Positions 1 to 9,170 of a DNA stretch of 40,623 bases are shown here, piece by piece. The notes beneath the pieces were generated by a model. The model saw nothing but the letters and a program-made list of their open reading frames with translations. It did no database searches and was not told the DNA's origin. Made by a program: the position numbers and the translations under genes. The stretch spans positions 1 to 40,623 of the forward strand of contig WGMP01000024.1 in NCBI GenBank assembly GCA_016124975.1. Reading direction: 5' to 3'. Every line of letters starts with the position of its first letter. The first letter of the stretch is position 1. Source of the DNA: Phycisphaera sp. (GTDB lineage Bacteria; Planctomycetota; Phycisphaerae; Phycisphaerales; SM1A02).

Positions 1-210
1 AGACCGTCGGAGTCGCCCACCACGGGTGCCCGGGGACGAAGTCCACGGAACGACACGCGTCGGAGTCGACGGCTGGCGTCGTCCGTTCCTTGGACTTTGT
101 CCAAGGGCACCCGTGCGGGTCGTGTCGCGCGATTCCGACCGTCGGAGTCGCCAACCACGGGTGCCCGTGCGGGTCGTGTCGCACGATTCAGATCGCCGGA
201 GTCCCCAGCC
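1..210. repeat. Nested inverted and direct repeats, intergenic
   Basis: No gene is supported in 1-283. An imperfect inverted repeat has arms at about 21-57 and 78-115: the left arm begins CACGGGTGCCC and the right arm ends GGGCACCCGTG, with GGACGAAGTCCACGGAAC opposite GTTCCTTGGACTTTGTCC. Direct copies of ACCGTCGGAGTCGCC recur at about 3 and 138, and GTGCGGGTCGTGTCGC recurs at about 112 and 166 (period about 54 bp). The block lies downstream of the minus-strand hydrolase gene and could act as a terminator or be a decayed repeat element. Which of these it is cannot be decided from one copy; 211-283 shows nothing recognisable. Confidence 0.6.
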
Positions 211-283
211 AGTTGTGCGCGGCCGCCGCTGCGGCGGCTGCCTCTGGCGGGCGTGGCGATCGCCGGCGCTGCGCCGAGCGTAG

Positions 284-1249
284 TCACTCGCCCGCGCCGA
301 GAAACGCGCGCATCCGCTCGCCCACTTCCGCGGGCTTGTCGTAGAGGAGCACATGCCCCGCGTCGTCGAGGACCTCGCCCTCCATCGACGGGAGCCCCGC
401 GCGCCAGACCTCGATCACGGACGGATCGGTGATCAGGTCGAGCGAGCCGTAGAGGACGAGCGTGGGCACCTTGATGTCGGCCATCATCGGCTCGACGCCC
501 TGCACCAGGAACGGCCGCAGGTCCTCGACGATGCGCAGGAACGCGTCGCGCCGCTCGATCGCTCGCGTGATGAACTCCGCGCGCACGGGCGCGGGGATCG
601 GCGGCGGCTTCGGGAAGTTCAGCCGCAGCATCTCGGCGAAGCTGGCGTCGTCCTTGATGTCGAGCGGCAGTTCGCCCGCCGCGACGCGCGCCATGAAGTC
701 GTTCTGCCTCGGCGCGACCACGCCCGCGGGCGAGAGGAGCACGATGCGGCGGACGGCGTCGGGGTAGGTCGCCGCGTAGGCCGCCGCGAGCGCGCCGCCC
801 ATCGAGGTGCCGACGACATCGACCTGTCCGAGGTTCTCGTGGACGCGAAAGCGCTCGATCGCGTCGAGATAGAGGCGCCAGTCATGCGCGGCATCGCCGT
901 GCGGCGCGTGGTCGCCGAAGCCGGGGAGATCTGGAATCACCACGCGGTGGGTCGCGGGCAGCATGCGCGCGACCTCCATCATCGCCTCTGCGGTCGTTCC
1001 GAGGCCGTGGAGGACGAGGCAGGTCCGCCGCGCATCGGAGCCCGTGGGCACCGCACCCGTGTCGAGCACGCGCCAACGGTGGCCGTCGATCTCGACAAAC
1101 CGCTGCTCCACGCCCGCGCGCGCCCGCCCCGCCGCCATCGCGAGCTCGAACGATCGGACGGGGTCGTTCCAGAGCCAGACGCCCGCTGCGACGCCCGCGA
1201 GGGCGAGGACACCGAGCGTGGCGAGCGCGAAGCGGAGGATTCGTTTCAC
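284..1249 (-). CDS. Membrane-anchored alpha/beta hydrolase
   Basis: A 321-residue alpha/beta-fold hydrolase, probably an esterase, lipase or related serine hydrolase; the substrate is not evident. Residues about 5-27 form one hydrophobic segment (signal anchor or signal peptide), so the enzyme probably acts at the outer face of the inner membrane. The oxyanion-hole motif HGLG is at 81-84, the nucleophile elbow GTSMGG puts the serine at 149, and the catalytic histidine is in DDAGH near residue 299. The GTG start is favoured because TAGGCT lies 7 nt upstream on the coding strand. The gene diverges from the MoxR gene with 55 bp between start codons. It appears to be a single-gene unit ending in the repeat block at 1-210. 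Confidence 0.9.
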   Translation of the reverse strand: MKRILRFALATLGVLALAGVAAGVWLWNDPVRSFELAMAAGRARAGVEQRFVEIDGHRWRVLDTGAVPTGSDARRTCLVLHGLGTTAEAMMEVARMLPATHRVVIPDLPGFGDHAPHGDAAHDWRLYLDAIERFRVHENLGQVDVVGTSMGGALAAAYAATYPDAVRRIVLLSPAGVVAPRQNDFMARVAAGELPLDIKDDASFAEMLRLNFPKPPPIPAPVRAEFITRAIERRDAFLRIVEDLRPFLVQGVEPMMADIKVPTLVLYGSLDLITDPSVIEVWRAGLPSMEGEVLDDAGHVLLYDKPAEVGERMRAFLGAGE

Positions 1250-1256
1250 GACGAGA

Positions 1257-1262
1257 AGCCTA
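1257..1262 (-). promoter_or_regulatory. Predicted -10 box, hydrolase gene
   Basis: TAGGCT on the minus strand, 7 nt before the GTG start at 1249. The spacing predicts a transcript starting at or beside the start codon. No convincing -35 box was seen. Confidence 0.5.
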
Positions 1263-1292
1263 TCCCGATGAACCGTTGCGTGCGGTCGACAT

Positions 1293-1298
1293 TACGAT
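1293..1298 (+). promoter_or_regulatory. Predicted -10 box, moxR-type gene
   Basis: TACGAT followed by six bases (GCGCAC) and the ATG at 1305. There is no room for a Shine-Dalgarno sequence if transcription starts about 7 bp after the box, so the mRNA is predicted to be leaderless. Confidence 0.55.
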
Positions 1299-1304
1299 GC
1301 GCAC

Positions 1305-2309
<1,005 letters not shown>

Positions 2310-2342
2310 CGCGCGGAGCGGCTCGCAGGCACCTCCCCACCC

Positions 2343-3326
2343 ATGCACTCCTCCATGACGAAGACCATCCCAGCCTCCACCGCCGTCGCGCTTGCCCTCT
2401 GCGGCGCGGCCCTCGCCCAGAACTCAGATACGGAGCAGAGCTCGCTTGGCGTTGCCGCTGCGGCCACCGCCGCGAAGGCCGACATCGAGTTCGTGCTCGC
2501 GGGCGGATACGCGGACTTCTTCGAGACAGACTTCGACACGGGCGGCGGCGCCGTCTCCGTCGACCGCGGATTCGGCTCCGTCTCGATGCGCGGGAAGCCG
2601 AGCGAGGACTACGGCTGGAGCGCATCGCTCAACTGGGAAGGCAGCTGGTACTCCTTCGACGGCGCGGGGACGCTCGCGAACGCGGCAGGCGGGCGGCCGT
2701 GGGGCACCGTGCAGTCCGTGATGGTGTCCGCGGGCGCGAGCTTCAAGCTCGACGAGCAGTGGCGCCTCCGCACGAGCCTCTTCCTCGACCTCTCGGGCGA
2801 GAACGACGCCGATGTCGGCGACAGCCTCTCCTTCGGCGGCATCGTCGCCGCGAGCTACGCCTTCTCGCCTGAGCTCTCGCTCGGCGCGGGCGTGCTCGTC
2901 GCGTCGCGCATCGAGGACGATGTCCTCATCGTGCCGCAGCTCATCGTCGACTGGCGTCCGACCAAGGAGTTCCGCGTGTCGAACTTCGCGGGGCCCGAGG
3001 CCTACCCGGGCGGCGCTGGCCTCGAGGCGATCTGGATGCCCTCGGACGGCATCGAGCTCGCGGTCGGTGGCCGCTACACCTATCGCCGCTTCCGCCTCGA
3101 CGACGACGGCGCCGCAGCGCGCGCGGGCGGCGTCGGCACCGATGAAGGACTGCCCGTGTGGCTGCGCGCGACCTACCGCCCCGGCAACGGGCTGCGCCTC
3201 GATCTGATCGGCGGCGTCCAGTTCGCGGGCGAAATGGAGCTTGCAGACAGCGGCGGCGACAGGCTCGCGGAGGTCGATGTCGAGCCGAGCCCGTTCCTCG
3301 GCGTCTTCGCGAGCTGGCGGTTCTGA
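2343..3326 (+). CDS. Predicted outer-membrane beta-barrel protein
   Basis: A 327-residue secreted protein with a signal peptide (hydrophobic TAVALALCGAALAQ, cleavage after about residue 26) and many alternating-residue strands, such as SEDYGWSASLNWEGSWYSF and SFKLDEQWRLRTSLFLDLSG. It ends in FASWRF; a terminal aromatic Phe is typical of outer-membrane barrels. The layout resembles the DUF6268-type porin-like proteins of planctomycetes, an assignment made from memory of the family. It probably sits in the outer membrane; substrate unknown. It starts 33 bp after the MoxR gene and its TGA is directly followed by the ATG of the SDR gene, so the genes are probably co-transcribed. Confidence 0.7.
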   Translation: MHSSMTKTIPASTAVALALCGAALAQNSDTEQSSLGVAAAATAAKADIEFVLAGGYADFFETDFDTGGGAVSVDRGFGSVSMRGKPSEDYGWSASLNWEGSWYSFDGAGTLANAAGGRPWGTVQSVMVSAGASFKLDEQWRLRTSLFLDLSGENDADVGDSLSFGGIVAASYAFSPELSLGAGVLVASRIEDDVLIVPQLIVDWRPTKEFRVSNFAGPEAYPGGAGLEAIWMPSDGIELAVGGRYTYRRFRLDDDGAAARAGGVGTDEGLPVWLRATYRPGNGLRLDLIGGVQFAGEMELADSGGDRLAEVDVEPSPFLGVFASWRF

Positions 3327-4181
3327 ATGGCCGCGCCATCCGCCGCGCTTGAGCTCGGCCCGCGGCCCTTCGCGCTCGTGACGGGAGCGTCCGCTGGAAT
3401 CGGGCGCGCGTTCGCGGCCGCGCTTGCGGCGCGCAACCACAACCTCGTCGTCACGGCGCGGCGCGTGGACAGGCTCGAGGCGCTCGCGAAGGAGCTGCGC
3501 GAGAGGCACGCGACGGAGACCCTCGTCGTCGCGGCCGACCTCGCCGAGCGCGATGCGCCGAAGGCCATCGTGGACGCGATGCGCGCCGCCGGCATCGAGG
3601 TCTCGTACCTCGTCAACAACGCAGGCTACGGAATCCGCGAGCGCTTCCTGAAGACGCCGTGGGAGACGCACGCGCAGTTCCTCAGCGTGATGGTCGACTC
3701 GTGGCTCGAGCTCACGCATCGGCTCGCGCCCGCGATGGTCGAGCGCGGGCACGGACGCATCGTGAACGTGTCGAGCCTCGCGTCGCTTGCACCCGAGCCG
3801 CCTGGAAGCCTCTACCCCGCGGCGAAGTGCCTCATGACGAGCGCGAGCCGCTCGCTGCGGCTCTCGCTCCTCGGGACGGGCGTCCACTGCACCGCACTCT
3901 GCCCGGGCTTCACCTACACCGAGTTCCACGATGTCCTCGGCGCGCGCGAGGCGATGAACAGGCTGCCGAAGTACATGTGGCAATCGGCGGAGGCCGTGGT
4001 GGCCGCGGGAATCACGGGCGTCGAGCGCAACAGGCCCGTCGTCGTCCCGGGTGTCTTCAACAAGTTCGCGGCGCTCGCGTGCCGCTTCATCCCCTACGCG
4101 CTTGCGCACCGCATGACGCCGAAGGCGATCCTCGAGGAGAGCCTGACGACGGCCGGCGGCGAGAGGAGCGGCGAGAGGTGA
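3327..4181 (+). CDS. Short-chain dehydrogenase/reductase (SDR)
   Basis: A 284-residue classical SDR oxidoreductase, NAD(P)-dependent, of unknown substrate. The Rossmann glycine motif TGASAGIG is at 19-26, NNAG at about 97-100, and the catalytic set is Ser150 (NVSSLAS) and YPAAK with Tyr163 and Lys167. ADLAERD after strand 4 and ARRVDRLE after strand 2 fit an NADP-preferring enzyme; the latter is only suggestive. The start abuts the previous stop (TGA then ATG), which supports translational coupling. The aroDE fusion begins 4 bp after the stop. Similarity is to the DltE/YqjQ-like subgroup in general terms; a specific pathway cannot be assigned. Confidence 0.9.
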   Translation: MAAPSAALELGPRPFALVTGASAGIGRAFAAALAARNHNLVVTARRVDRLEALAKELRERHATETLVVAADLAERDAPKAIVDAMRAAGIEVSYLVNNAGYGIRERFLKTPWETHAQFLSVMVDSWLELTHRLAPAMVERGHGRIVNVSSLASLAPEPPGSLYPAAKCLMTSASRSLRLSLLGTGVHCTALCPGFTYTEFHDVLGAREAMNRLPKYMWQSAEAVVAAGITGVERNRPVVVPGVFNKFAALACRFIPYALAHRMTPKAILEESLTTAGGERSGER

Positions 4182-4185
4182 TCCG

Positions 4186-5811
4186 ATGTCGCTGATCTGC
4201 TGCCCGATCTCGGTCGAGGGCGCCGCGGAGATTCCGCTCGCGCTCGAGCGCGCCGCGCGCGCGCGCGTCCTCGGCGCACGCATGGTCGAGTGGCGCTGCG
4301 ACGGGCTCGCCTCGCGCGAGAGCGCGGACGCTGCGGCCGCGATCGCGCGGCTCGTGCGCGAGTCGCCGCTGCCGTCGATCGTCACGGTGCGCAGCGCAGA
4401 CGAAGGCGGCACCGCGTCGCTTGCGGAATCGGAGCGGCTTGCGCTCCTCGCGCGCGTCGCGAAGGCGGCCGACGCGCCGCGCATGATCGATGTCGAGCAC
4501 GCGGCGATCGCGGCGGAGCTTCCGCGCGCGCTCCTCGCGGCGGCGGTCGCGCCGCGCGACGAGGACGCGGCGCCAAAGATCGTCGCCAGCGCCCACGACT
4601 TCACGGGAAGGCCCGTTGACCTCCTTCGCCGCGCCGCCGCGATGCAGGACGACCCGCTCGTCTCGGTCGTGAAGCTCGCATGGATGGCGCGCAGCATCCG
4701 CGACAACCTCGAGGCGTTCGATCTCCTCGCCACGCGCACGAAGCCCATGATCGCGCTCCTGATGGGCGAGTTCGGGCTGATGAGCCGCGTGCTTGCGCCG
4801 AAGTTCGGCGGGTTCCTCACCTTCGCGTCGGACGCGGAGGGAACGGGCACGGCGCCAGGGCAACCCACGGCGCGCGAGCTGCGCGACCTCTACCGCTTCG
4901 GCGCGATCGGACCCGCCACGCGCGTCTTCGGCGTCGTCGGCTGGCCCGTCGGCCACTCGCGCTCGCCCGCGTTCCACAACGCGCGCTTCGCCGAGGCAGG
5001 CTACGACGGCGTCTATCTGCCGCTTCCCGTTCCCGCCGAATGGGAGCACTTCAAGGCCTCGCTCGGCGCGCTCGTCGACCACGAGCGGCTCGACTTCGCG
5101 GGCGCGAGCGTGACGATTCCGCACAAGGAGCATCTCGTGCGGTTCGTGCGCGAGCGCGGCGGCGAGCTCGATGCGGACGCCGCGTGGCTCGGCGCTGCGA
5201 ACACGCTCGTCGTCCATCCGCATGGAACGCCCGACGGGCAGCGGCTCGTCGCGACGAACACCGACATGCCTGCGGCGGTCGAGGTGCTTGCGGCGGCGCT
5301 TGCGACACGCGGCCGCGCGCTGAAGGGCGCGCGCATCGCCGTGATCGGCGCGGGCGGGGTTGCGCGCGCGGTTGCGGGAGGGCTCGCGCTTGCGGGCGCG
5401 ACGGTCGTCGTCTTCAACCGCGAGCACGCGCGTGCAGCGTCGCTCGCGGAGCAGCTCACGGGCCGAGAGGTCGTGCTCGCCGACGGAAGCGCGCACCGCA
5501 CGAAGGTGGTCGCGGGCGCCGCGGCGACCTCCGACCCGCGCGGCGAGGACGCGCTTGCCTGCGGCTGCTTCCACGCCTTCGTCAACTGCACGCCCGTCGG
5601 CATGGCGGGCGGACCCGATCCGACGGGCTCGCCGCTTCCCGACGAAGTGCATCTCGACGACTCCGTCGTGGTGATGGACACGGTGTACACGCCGAGAGAA
5701 ACTCCCCTGATCCGCGAGGCGCGCGCGCGCGGCGCGGTCACGGTCGACGGCGAGGCGATGTTCGAGCGCCAGGCGGCGCTCCAGAGCGCGCTCTTCCTCG
5801 CGCGCTGGTGA
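4186..5811 (+). CDS. aroDE: Bifunctional 3-dehydroquinate dehydratase (type I)/shikimate dehydrogenase
   Basis: A 541-residue fusion catalysing two consecutive shikimate-pathway steps: 3-dehydroquinate to 3-dehydroshikimate, then NADPH-dependent reduction to shikimate. Residues about 1-235 are a class I dehydratase with EWRCD, the catalytic His137 in SAHDF and the Schiff-base Lys163 in VVKLAW. Residues about 247-541 are shikimate dehydrogenase: GWPVGHSRSP substrate loop, Lys314 in TIPHKEH, NTD at 358-360, the nucleotide-binding GAGGVA near 388, and NCTPVGM. The fusion order is the same as in plants and several planctomycetes. SD sequence GAGAGGTGATCCG precedes the ATG, 4 bp after the SDR stop, so it is the last gene of a four-gene run. 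Confidence 0.96.
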   Translation: MSLICCPISVEGAAEIPLALERAARARVLGARMVEWRCDGLASRESADAAAAIARLVRESPLPSIVTVRSADEGGTASLAESERLALLARVAKAADAPRMIDVEHAAIAAELPRALLAAAVAPRDEDAAPKIVASAHDFTGRPVDLLRRAAAMQDDPLVSVVKLAWMARSIRDNLEAFDLLATRTKPMIALLMGEFGLMSRVLAPKFGGFLTFASDAEGTGTAPGQPTARELRDLYRFGAIGPATRVFGVVGWPVGHSRSPAFHNARFAEAGYDGVYLPLPVPAEWEHFKASLGALVDHERLDFAGASVTIPHKEHLVRFVRERGGELDADAAWLGAANTLVVHPHGTPDGQRLVATNTDMPAAVEVLAAALATRGRALKGARIAVIGAGGVARAVAGGLALAGATVVVFNREHARAASLAEQLTGREVVLADGSAHRTKVVAGAAATSDPRGEDALACGCFHAFVNCTPVGMAGGPDPTGSPLPDEVHLDDSVVVMDTVYTPRETPLIREARARGAVTVDGEAMFERQAALQSALFLARW

Positions 5812-5818
5812 AGCGCGG

Positions 5819-5824
5819 TACCAT
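5819..5824 (+). promoter_or_regulatory. Predicted -10 box upstream of 5831 gene
   Basis: TACCAT, six bases (CGCGCC), then the ATG at 5831. It lies only 7 bp after the aroDE stop codon. This predicts an independent, leaderless transcript for the next gene. Confidence 0.55.
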
Positions 5825-5830
5825 CGCGCC

Positions 5831-6529
5831 ATGACCGACGAGAGCGACGCATCCTTCGATGGCGCGGCGGACGACGCGGCGAACGACGCGATCTTGGAGG
5901 CGTGCCGCTATCTCCGCGCGCATCTGACGGGGCTCATCGGCTTCGACGGCGAGTTCGTTCCGATCAAGCTCGTGGTCGCGCCCGACGGCGCGCTGGTGGC
6001 GCCCGTGATGGTCGCCATGCTGCGCTCGTTCGACACGGCGCTCTTCCTCCCCGACGAAGGCGAGGACGCGATGCACATGCAGGTCACCCTCGAGGAGATC
6101 GGCGACCGCGGCGAGCACGCGGCGCTGTGCGACCGCTGGCGCATCTACCACGGCGAGCCCGACGACGTGCGCTGGGCACGAATCTCGATCGACGCCGCGA
6201 AGTTCCGCGGCCTCATGTTCGACGGGCTCGCGCTGATGCGGCCGAACCCGCTCGCCGACATCGAGTCGAAGATCTGCCGCCGCGTGAACTCGGAGATGCG
6301 CGAGGCGCTCAAGGCGGCCATCGCCGCGGTGGCGGGCCTCGAGGTGGAGGACCCGCGCCTCGTCGGCGTCGACTCGCTCGGCTTCGATGTGCGCGGGCGC
6401 TTCGATGTCGTGCGGCTCCCGGCGGACCCGCCGATCTCCGACGGCGACGACGCCGTCGATGCGCTCGAGGAGCTTGCGGCCACGGCGGAGGAAGGCGACG
6501 CGGAGAGCGACGCCGCCGAGCAGGACTGA
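5831..6529 (+). CDS. Conserved-looking protein of unknown function
   Basis: A 232-residue soluble, acidic protein that I do not recognise. There is no signal peptide and no membrane segment. The centre (about 35-160) has a beta-rich pattern (FDGEFVPIKLVVAPDGALV, then ALFLPDE and WRIYHGE) and could be a split-barrel fold; a DUF2470-like or flavin-reductase-like fold is a guess only. The C-terminal 30 residues are almost all Ala, Asp and Glu. It lies between aroDE and a kinase-like gene on the same strand, with its own predicted -10 box. Codon use matches its neighbours, so it is likely a real gene. Confidence 0.7.
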   Translation: MTDESDASFDGAADDAANDAILEACRYLRAHLTGLIGFDGEFVPIKLVVAPDGALVAPVMVAMLRSFDTALFLPDEGEDAMHMQVTLEEIGDRGEHAALCDRWRIYHGEPDDVRWARISIDAAKFRGLMFDGLALMRPNPLADIESKICRRVNSEMREALKAAIAAVAGLEVEDPRLVGVDSLGFDVRGRFDVVRLPADPPISDGDDAVDALEELAATAEEGDAESDAAEQD

Positions 6530-6595
6530 GGACCGCAGGCCGAGTGCGGGATTCTCCGCGACGAGGCGTGGACTTGACGGCGCCGACAGCGCATC

Positions 6596-7837
6596 ATGCG
6601 TGAGTTGGATCAGCGACCGTTCACTTCCACGGCGTGCGACGACCTCGGGCTCGCATGCGAGATCGAGTCGGATGCGGATTCGGTGGGAGCGTCCGTGACG
6701 CTCGAGCGCTATCTGGCTGCGATCACGGATCCAGCGTCGATGCCGAACGCGCTCGACGCCGCGATCGAGGGAGCGCTCCGCGGCGCGTGCCTCCGGGAGG
6801 GCGTCTCGCCGCTCGACGCCGCACAGGCCTTGATCGAGCGACATCAGGCCCATGCCGACGCGATCCTCGCCGTGGCGCTCGGATTCGGCTTGCCCGAGTG
6901 CGGCGATGAGGCGCTCGCGGTCGGCGGCCTCGTTGCAGGCCGTTGGCGGGTGCTCGAGCTGCTCGGCGAAGGCGGCACGGCCTTGGTGGCGCGTGCGAAG
7001 GACGAACTCCTCTCGGGACAGCGTGGTGACGTCGAGGTGGTGGTCAAGCGCTTCACGGACGAAGCGGGCGGCGATGCGCGCGCGCATGCGATCCGCGAGA
7101 TGCAGGCGCTCGTCAAGGCGCCCGAGGGGCTTGCACCGCGGCTGGTCGCGCTGCATGCGCCACGCGGCGGCGCGGCGCACATTGTGACGCTGTTCGAGCC
7201 GTCGCGTGAGGCGCGAATCCCCGAAGATCTCGCTGAGCTCGTGCATGCCGTGCGCCGTCTCCACCGCGCAGGATTCGTGCATGGCGACCTCAAGCCCGAG
7301 CACCTGCGGGTCAGGTCCGACGGGTCGGTGCTTCTCCTCGACTTCGGTGCTTCGATTCCCGCGACGCCCGATGCGCTCGCCCACGACTTCGCGAGGCTGC
7401 TCGAGCTTGCGGCCGCGCCGCACGACGGCGGTGGGCAACCTCGATGGCTCTCCCTCGCGCGCATGGCGCTTGCGAGACGACGATTCCTCATCGCAGCCAC
7501 CGCGCTCCGCTCGGCATCCCCGCGATGGCGGCGCAGGGTGCTCTCGCGCGGGGCGATCGCGCTCCTCCTCTGCGCGGCGCTGCCGCTCGCGTGGGGAAAC
7601 CGGCAGCGGTCCGCGCGGCCATCCGATGCGTTCACGGCGCTGGCTTCGACGGGCAGGCTCGTCGATGTGACCATCGACTCGACGGGCCGACTCATCGGAG
7701 TACGGCTCGATCTTCCTGAACTAACCGAGCTGCATGCCGATTCCCCACGCCGCGCCGTCACCACAGGGCCTGTCCGGCTGCATCGCGATGGGGGCGTGAC
7801 GATTTTCGACCCTTCGGGAAACCCGATGTCACGATGA
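6596..7837 (+). CDS. Membrane-anchored protein-kinase-like protein
   Basis: A 413-residue protein with an N-terminal helical region (about 1-110), a kinase-like domain, a membrane segment at about 318-334 and a periplasmic tail of about 75 residues. Kinase motifs are present: glycine loop LGEGGTALV (123-131), candidate ATP lysine Lys151 in VVVKRF, catalytic loop HGDLKPEH (229-236) and DFG (249-251). The Asn of the usual HRDLKxxN is His236 here, and HGD replaces HRD as in lipopolysaccharide-kinase/APH-like enzymes. Only about 65 residues separate DFG from the membrane segment, so the C-lobe is much shorter than in Hanks kinases. It could be an active small kinase or a pseudokinase sensor. A strong SD for the next gene lies 25 bp downstream. 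Confidence 0.8.
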   Translation: MRELDQRPFTSTACDDLGLACEIESDADSVGASVTLERYLAAITDPASMPNALDAAIEGALRGACLREGVSPLDAAQALIERHQAHADAILAVALGFGLPECGDEALAVGGLVAGRWRVLELLGEGGTALVARAKDELLSGQRGDVEVVVKRFTDEAGGDARAHAIREMQALVKAPEGLAPRLVALHAPRGGAAHIVTLFEPSREARIPEDLAELVHAVRRLHRAGFVHGDLKPEHLRVRSDGSVLLLDFGASIPATPDALAHDFARLLELAAAPHDGGGQPRWLSLARMALARRRFLIAATALRSASPRWRRRVLSRGAIALLLCAALPLAWGNRQRSARPSDAFTALASTGRLVDVTIDSTGRLIGVRLDLPELTELHADSPRRAVTTGPVRLHRDGGVTIFDPSGNPMSR

Positions 7838-7861
7838 CGGCGATTCGATCCTTCATCCGTG

Positions 7862-7869
7862 AAAGGAGG
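7862..7869 (+). promoter_or_regulatory. Strong Shine-Dalgarno sequence
   Basis: AAAGGAGG, 5 nt before the ATG at 7875. It is a near-perfect complement of the 16S 3' end and is unusual here, where many genes lack any visible SD. It indicates translation from a longer transcript, probably the one carrying the kinase-like gene. Confidence 0.75.
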
Positions 7870-7874
7870 CCTGC

Positions 7875-8408
7875 ATGCCTCATACGGAAGCCAAGGTCAT
7901 CGGTCGGGGTCGGAGGAAGGCGCTGCGTTGGGCGGGAGGGCTCGCCGCGATCGTGCTCGGCGCTGTGGCGGTTGCGGCGCCGTTCGTGCGCGGCGGCGGC
8001 GGAGACCGCGCCGTGATCGGAACGCAGTTCGGCGAGTTCACGGCGTCCCACGAGACGATGGCCGCGCTCAAGTGGTTCTCGGATCGGGGGCGGTCGAATG
8101 GCTTCCGCTCGAACGCCGATGGCGAGCTGACGCATGCGAGACTCTGGCTCGAGCCTGCCGCGGGCATCGAGCTTCCGAGCGGCGAGTTCGAGGCGGAGTT
8201 CATTCGATTCAACGATGACGGCGAGGTCGTGCACATCGAGCATGCAGCCGCGGATGCGCCCTCGTGCACGATGCTCTGGGTGCAGGACACCTCGAATCCG
8301 CGCTACTGGTACGCGAGCTGCATGGGGACATGCCCCGCTTCCGACGAGTGCTGCAACCTCTTCATCGACCTCGGCACGCTCGAGCTCGCGTGCGGATGCC
8401 TGCCCTGA
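7875..8408 (+). CDS. Single-pass membrane/secreted protein with Cys-rich C terminus
   Basis: A 177-residue protein of unknown function. A basic N terminus (GRGRRKALR) leads into a hydrophobic segment at about 18-35, so it is either anchored in the inner membrane facing the periplasm or secreted. The middle has a beta-rich pattern (GIELPSGEFEAEFIRFNDD). Eight cysteines fall in the last 50 residues, including SCTM, SCMGTCPASDECC and ACGCLP, suggesting a disulfide-bonded periplasmic module. It starts 37 bp after the kinase-like gene and is followed by a good intrinsic terminator, so the two probably form one unit. No family was recognised. Confidence 0.75.
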   Translation: MPHTEAKVIGRGRRKALRWAGGLAAIVLGAVAVAAPFVRGGGGDRAVIGTQFGEFTASHETMAALKWFSDRGRSNGFRSNADGELTHARLWLEPAAGIELPSGEFEAEFIRFNDDGEVVHIEHAAADAPSCTMLWVQDTSNPRYWYASCMGTCPASDECCNLFIDLGTLELACGCLP

Positions 8409-8444
8409 GCAGCGCCGCCTCGAAGCCCCTGCGGGGCCACCAGG

Positions 8445-8490
8445 ATCCGCCGGCCGGGAGCATCGCCCTGGCCGGCGGATTTCTCCGTTT
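8445..8490 (+). terminator. Intrinsic terminator
   Basis: A perfect 11-bp stem, ATCCGCCGGCC (8445-8455) with GGCCGGCGGAT (8470-8480), encloses a 14-nt loop and is followed by TTCTCCGTTT. It ends the kinase/Cys-rich unit and separates it from the sigma-like gene. Confidence 0.8.
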
Positions 8491-8503
8491 GTCAACGGCG
8501 GCG

Positions 8504-8509
8504 TAGCAT
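8504..8509 (+). promoter_or_regulatory. Predicted -10 box, sigma-like gene
   Basis: TAGCAT, 8 nt before the ATG at 8518 and 14 bp after the terminator tail. It supports the chosen start and an mRNA with almost no leader. Confidence 0.55.
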
Positions 8510-8517
8510 CGGATTCG

Positions 8518-9120
8518 ATGGAAGAGCAACCACACGGATCCAGCCAGGGGCGGCAATCGCCCGAAGATGTGCGGACCATCCGGGCCGCGCGCACGGCGGT
8601 CGCGGCGCGGCTGCTGGCAAACCAGTCGACGCTGCTTGCATTCATCAGGCGCAGACTCGGCCACGCGGCGGCGAGCGAGCGCGATGCGGAGGACGTGTTC
8701 GCGACGACGCTGCGCCGAAGCGACGCGCTCGTCGCCGCGAATGCGCTGCTCGCAGAGCTTCCCGACGCGGCCCTCCTCGCGCTCGCGTCGGCCATCTCGC
8801 GCCACGCGATCCTCGAGTCGAGCCGCCAGGCCGCGCGCACCCGAAGGATCCGCGCCTCCGCGTCGGACCTGCTTCGCGCGAGGGTTGCGTGTGCCTCCGA
8901 GGGGACATCCGACGCCGCCCGAGAGCTGTCGCCCCTCCTTCAGGAGACGCTTTCCGAGGGCGACCTCGCCGTCATCGCGCTCCGCCTGAACGACCTCGAC
9001 TGGAGTGCGATCGCCGCGACGCTCGGCACCACTCCCGCGGGAGCGCACCGTCGCTACTACAGGGCCATGCAGGCGCTCGCGGAGGCGGCGCGCGGCATGG
9101 GCGATCGCCATCGCCCCTGA
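8518..9120 (+). CDS. Sigma-70-family (ECF-like) RNA polymerase sigma factor, divergent
   Basis: A 200-residue protein with the two-domain helical plan of ECF sigma factors. About 35-100 resembles region 2 (LLAFIRRRLGHA, then AERDAEDVF, AISRHAILESSRQAARTRR), and about 140-190 is a region-4 helix-turn-helix: LSEGDLAVIALRLNDLDWSA followed by IAATLGTTPAGAHRRYYRAMQAL. The match is weaker than for the factor at 23140-23922, so it belongs to a divergent group. The reading frame is open far upstream, but the ATG at 8518 fits both the -10 box at 8504 and the terminator just before it. It lies next to the kinase-like and Cys-rich genes; a kinase-regulated sigma factor is possible, as known for some planctomycete ECF groups. 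Confidence 0.8.
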   Translation: MEEQPHGSSQGRQSPEDVRTIRAARTAVAARLLANQSTLLAFIRRRLGHAAASERDAEDVFATTLRRSDALVAANALLAELPDAALLALASAISRHAILESSRQAARTRRIRASASDLLRARVACASEGTSDAARELSPLLQETLSEGDLAVIALRLNDLDWSAIAATLGTTPAGAHRRYYRAMQALAEAARGMGDRHRP

Positions 9121-9135
9121 GAGGGGCGGATCGCC
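9100..9135 (+). other. Stable hairpin overlapping the sigma-like gene stop
   Basis: GGCGATC (9100-9106) pairs with GATCGCC (9129-9135), and inside it CGCCCC (9112-9117) pairs with GGGGCG (9123-9128). It spans the stop codon. There is no T-run after it, so it is not a classic intrinsic terminator; it may stabilise the mRNA end or be a factor-dependent end. Confidence 0.5.
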
Positions 9136-9170
9136 GCGCCGCCCGATTGCCTGAAGGACTTCGAATCTTC

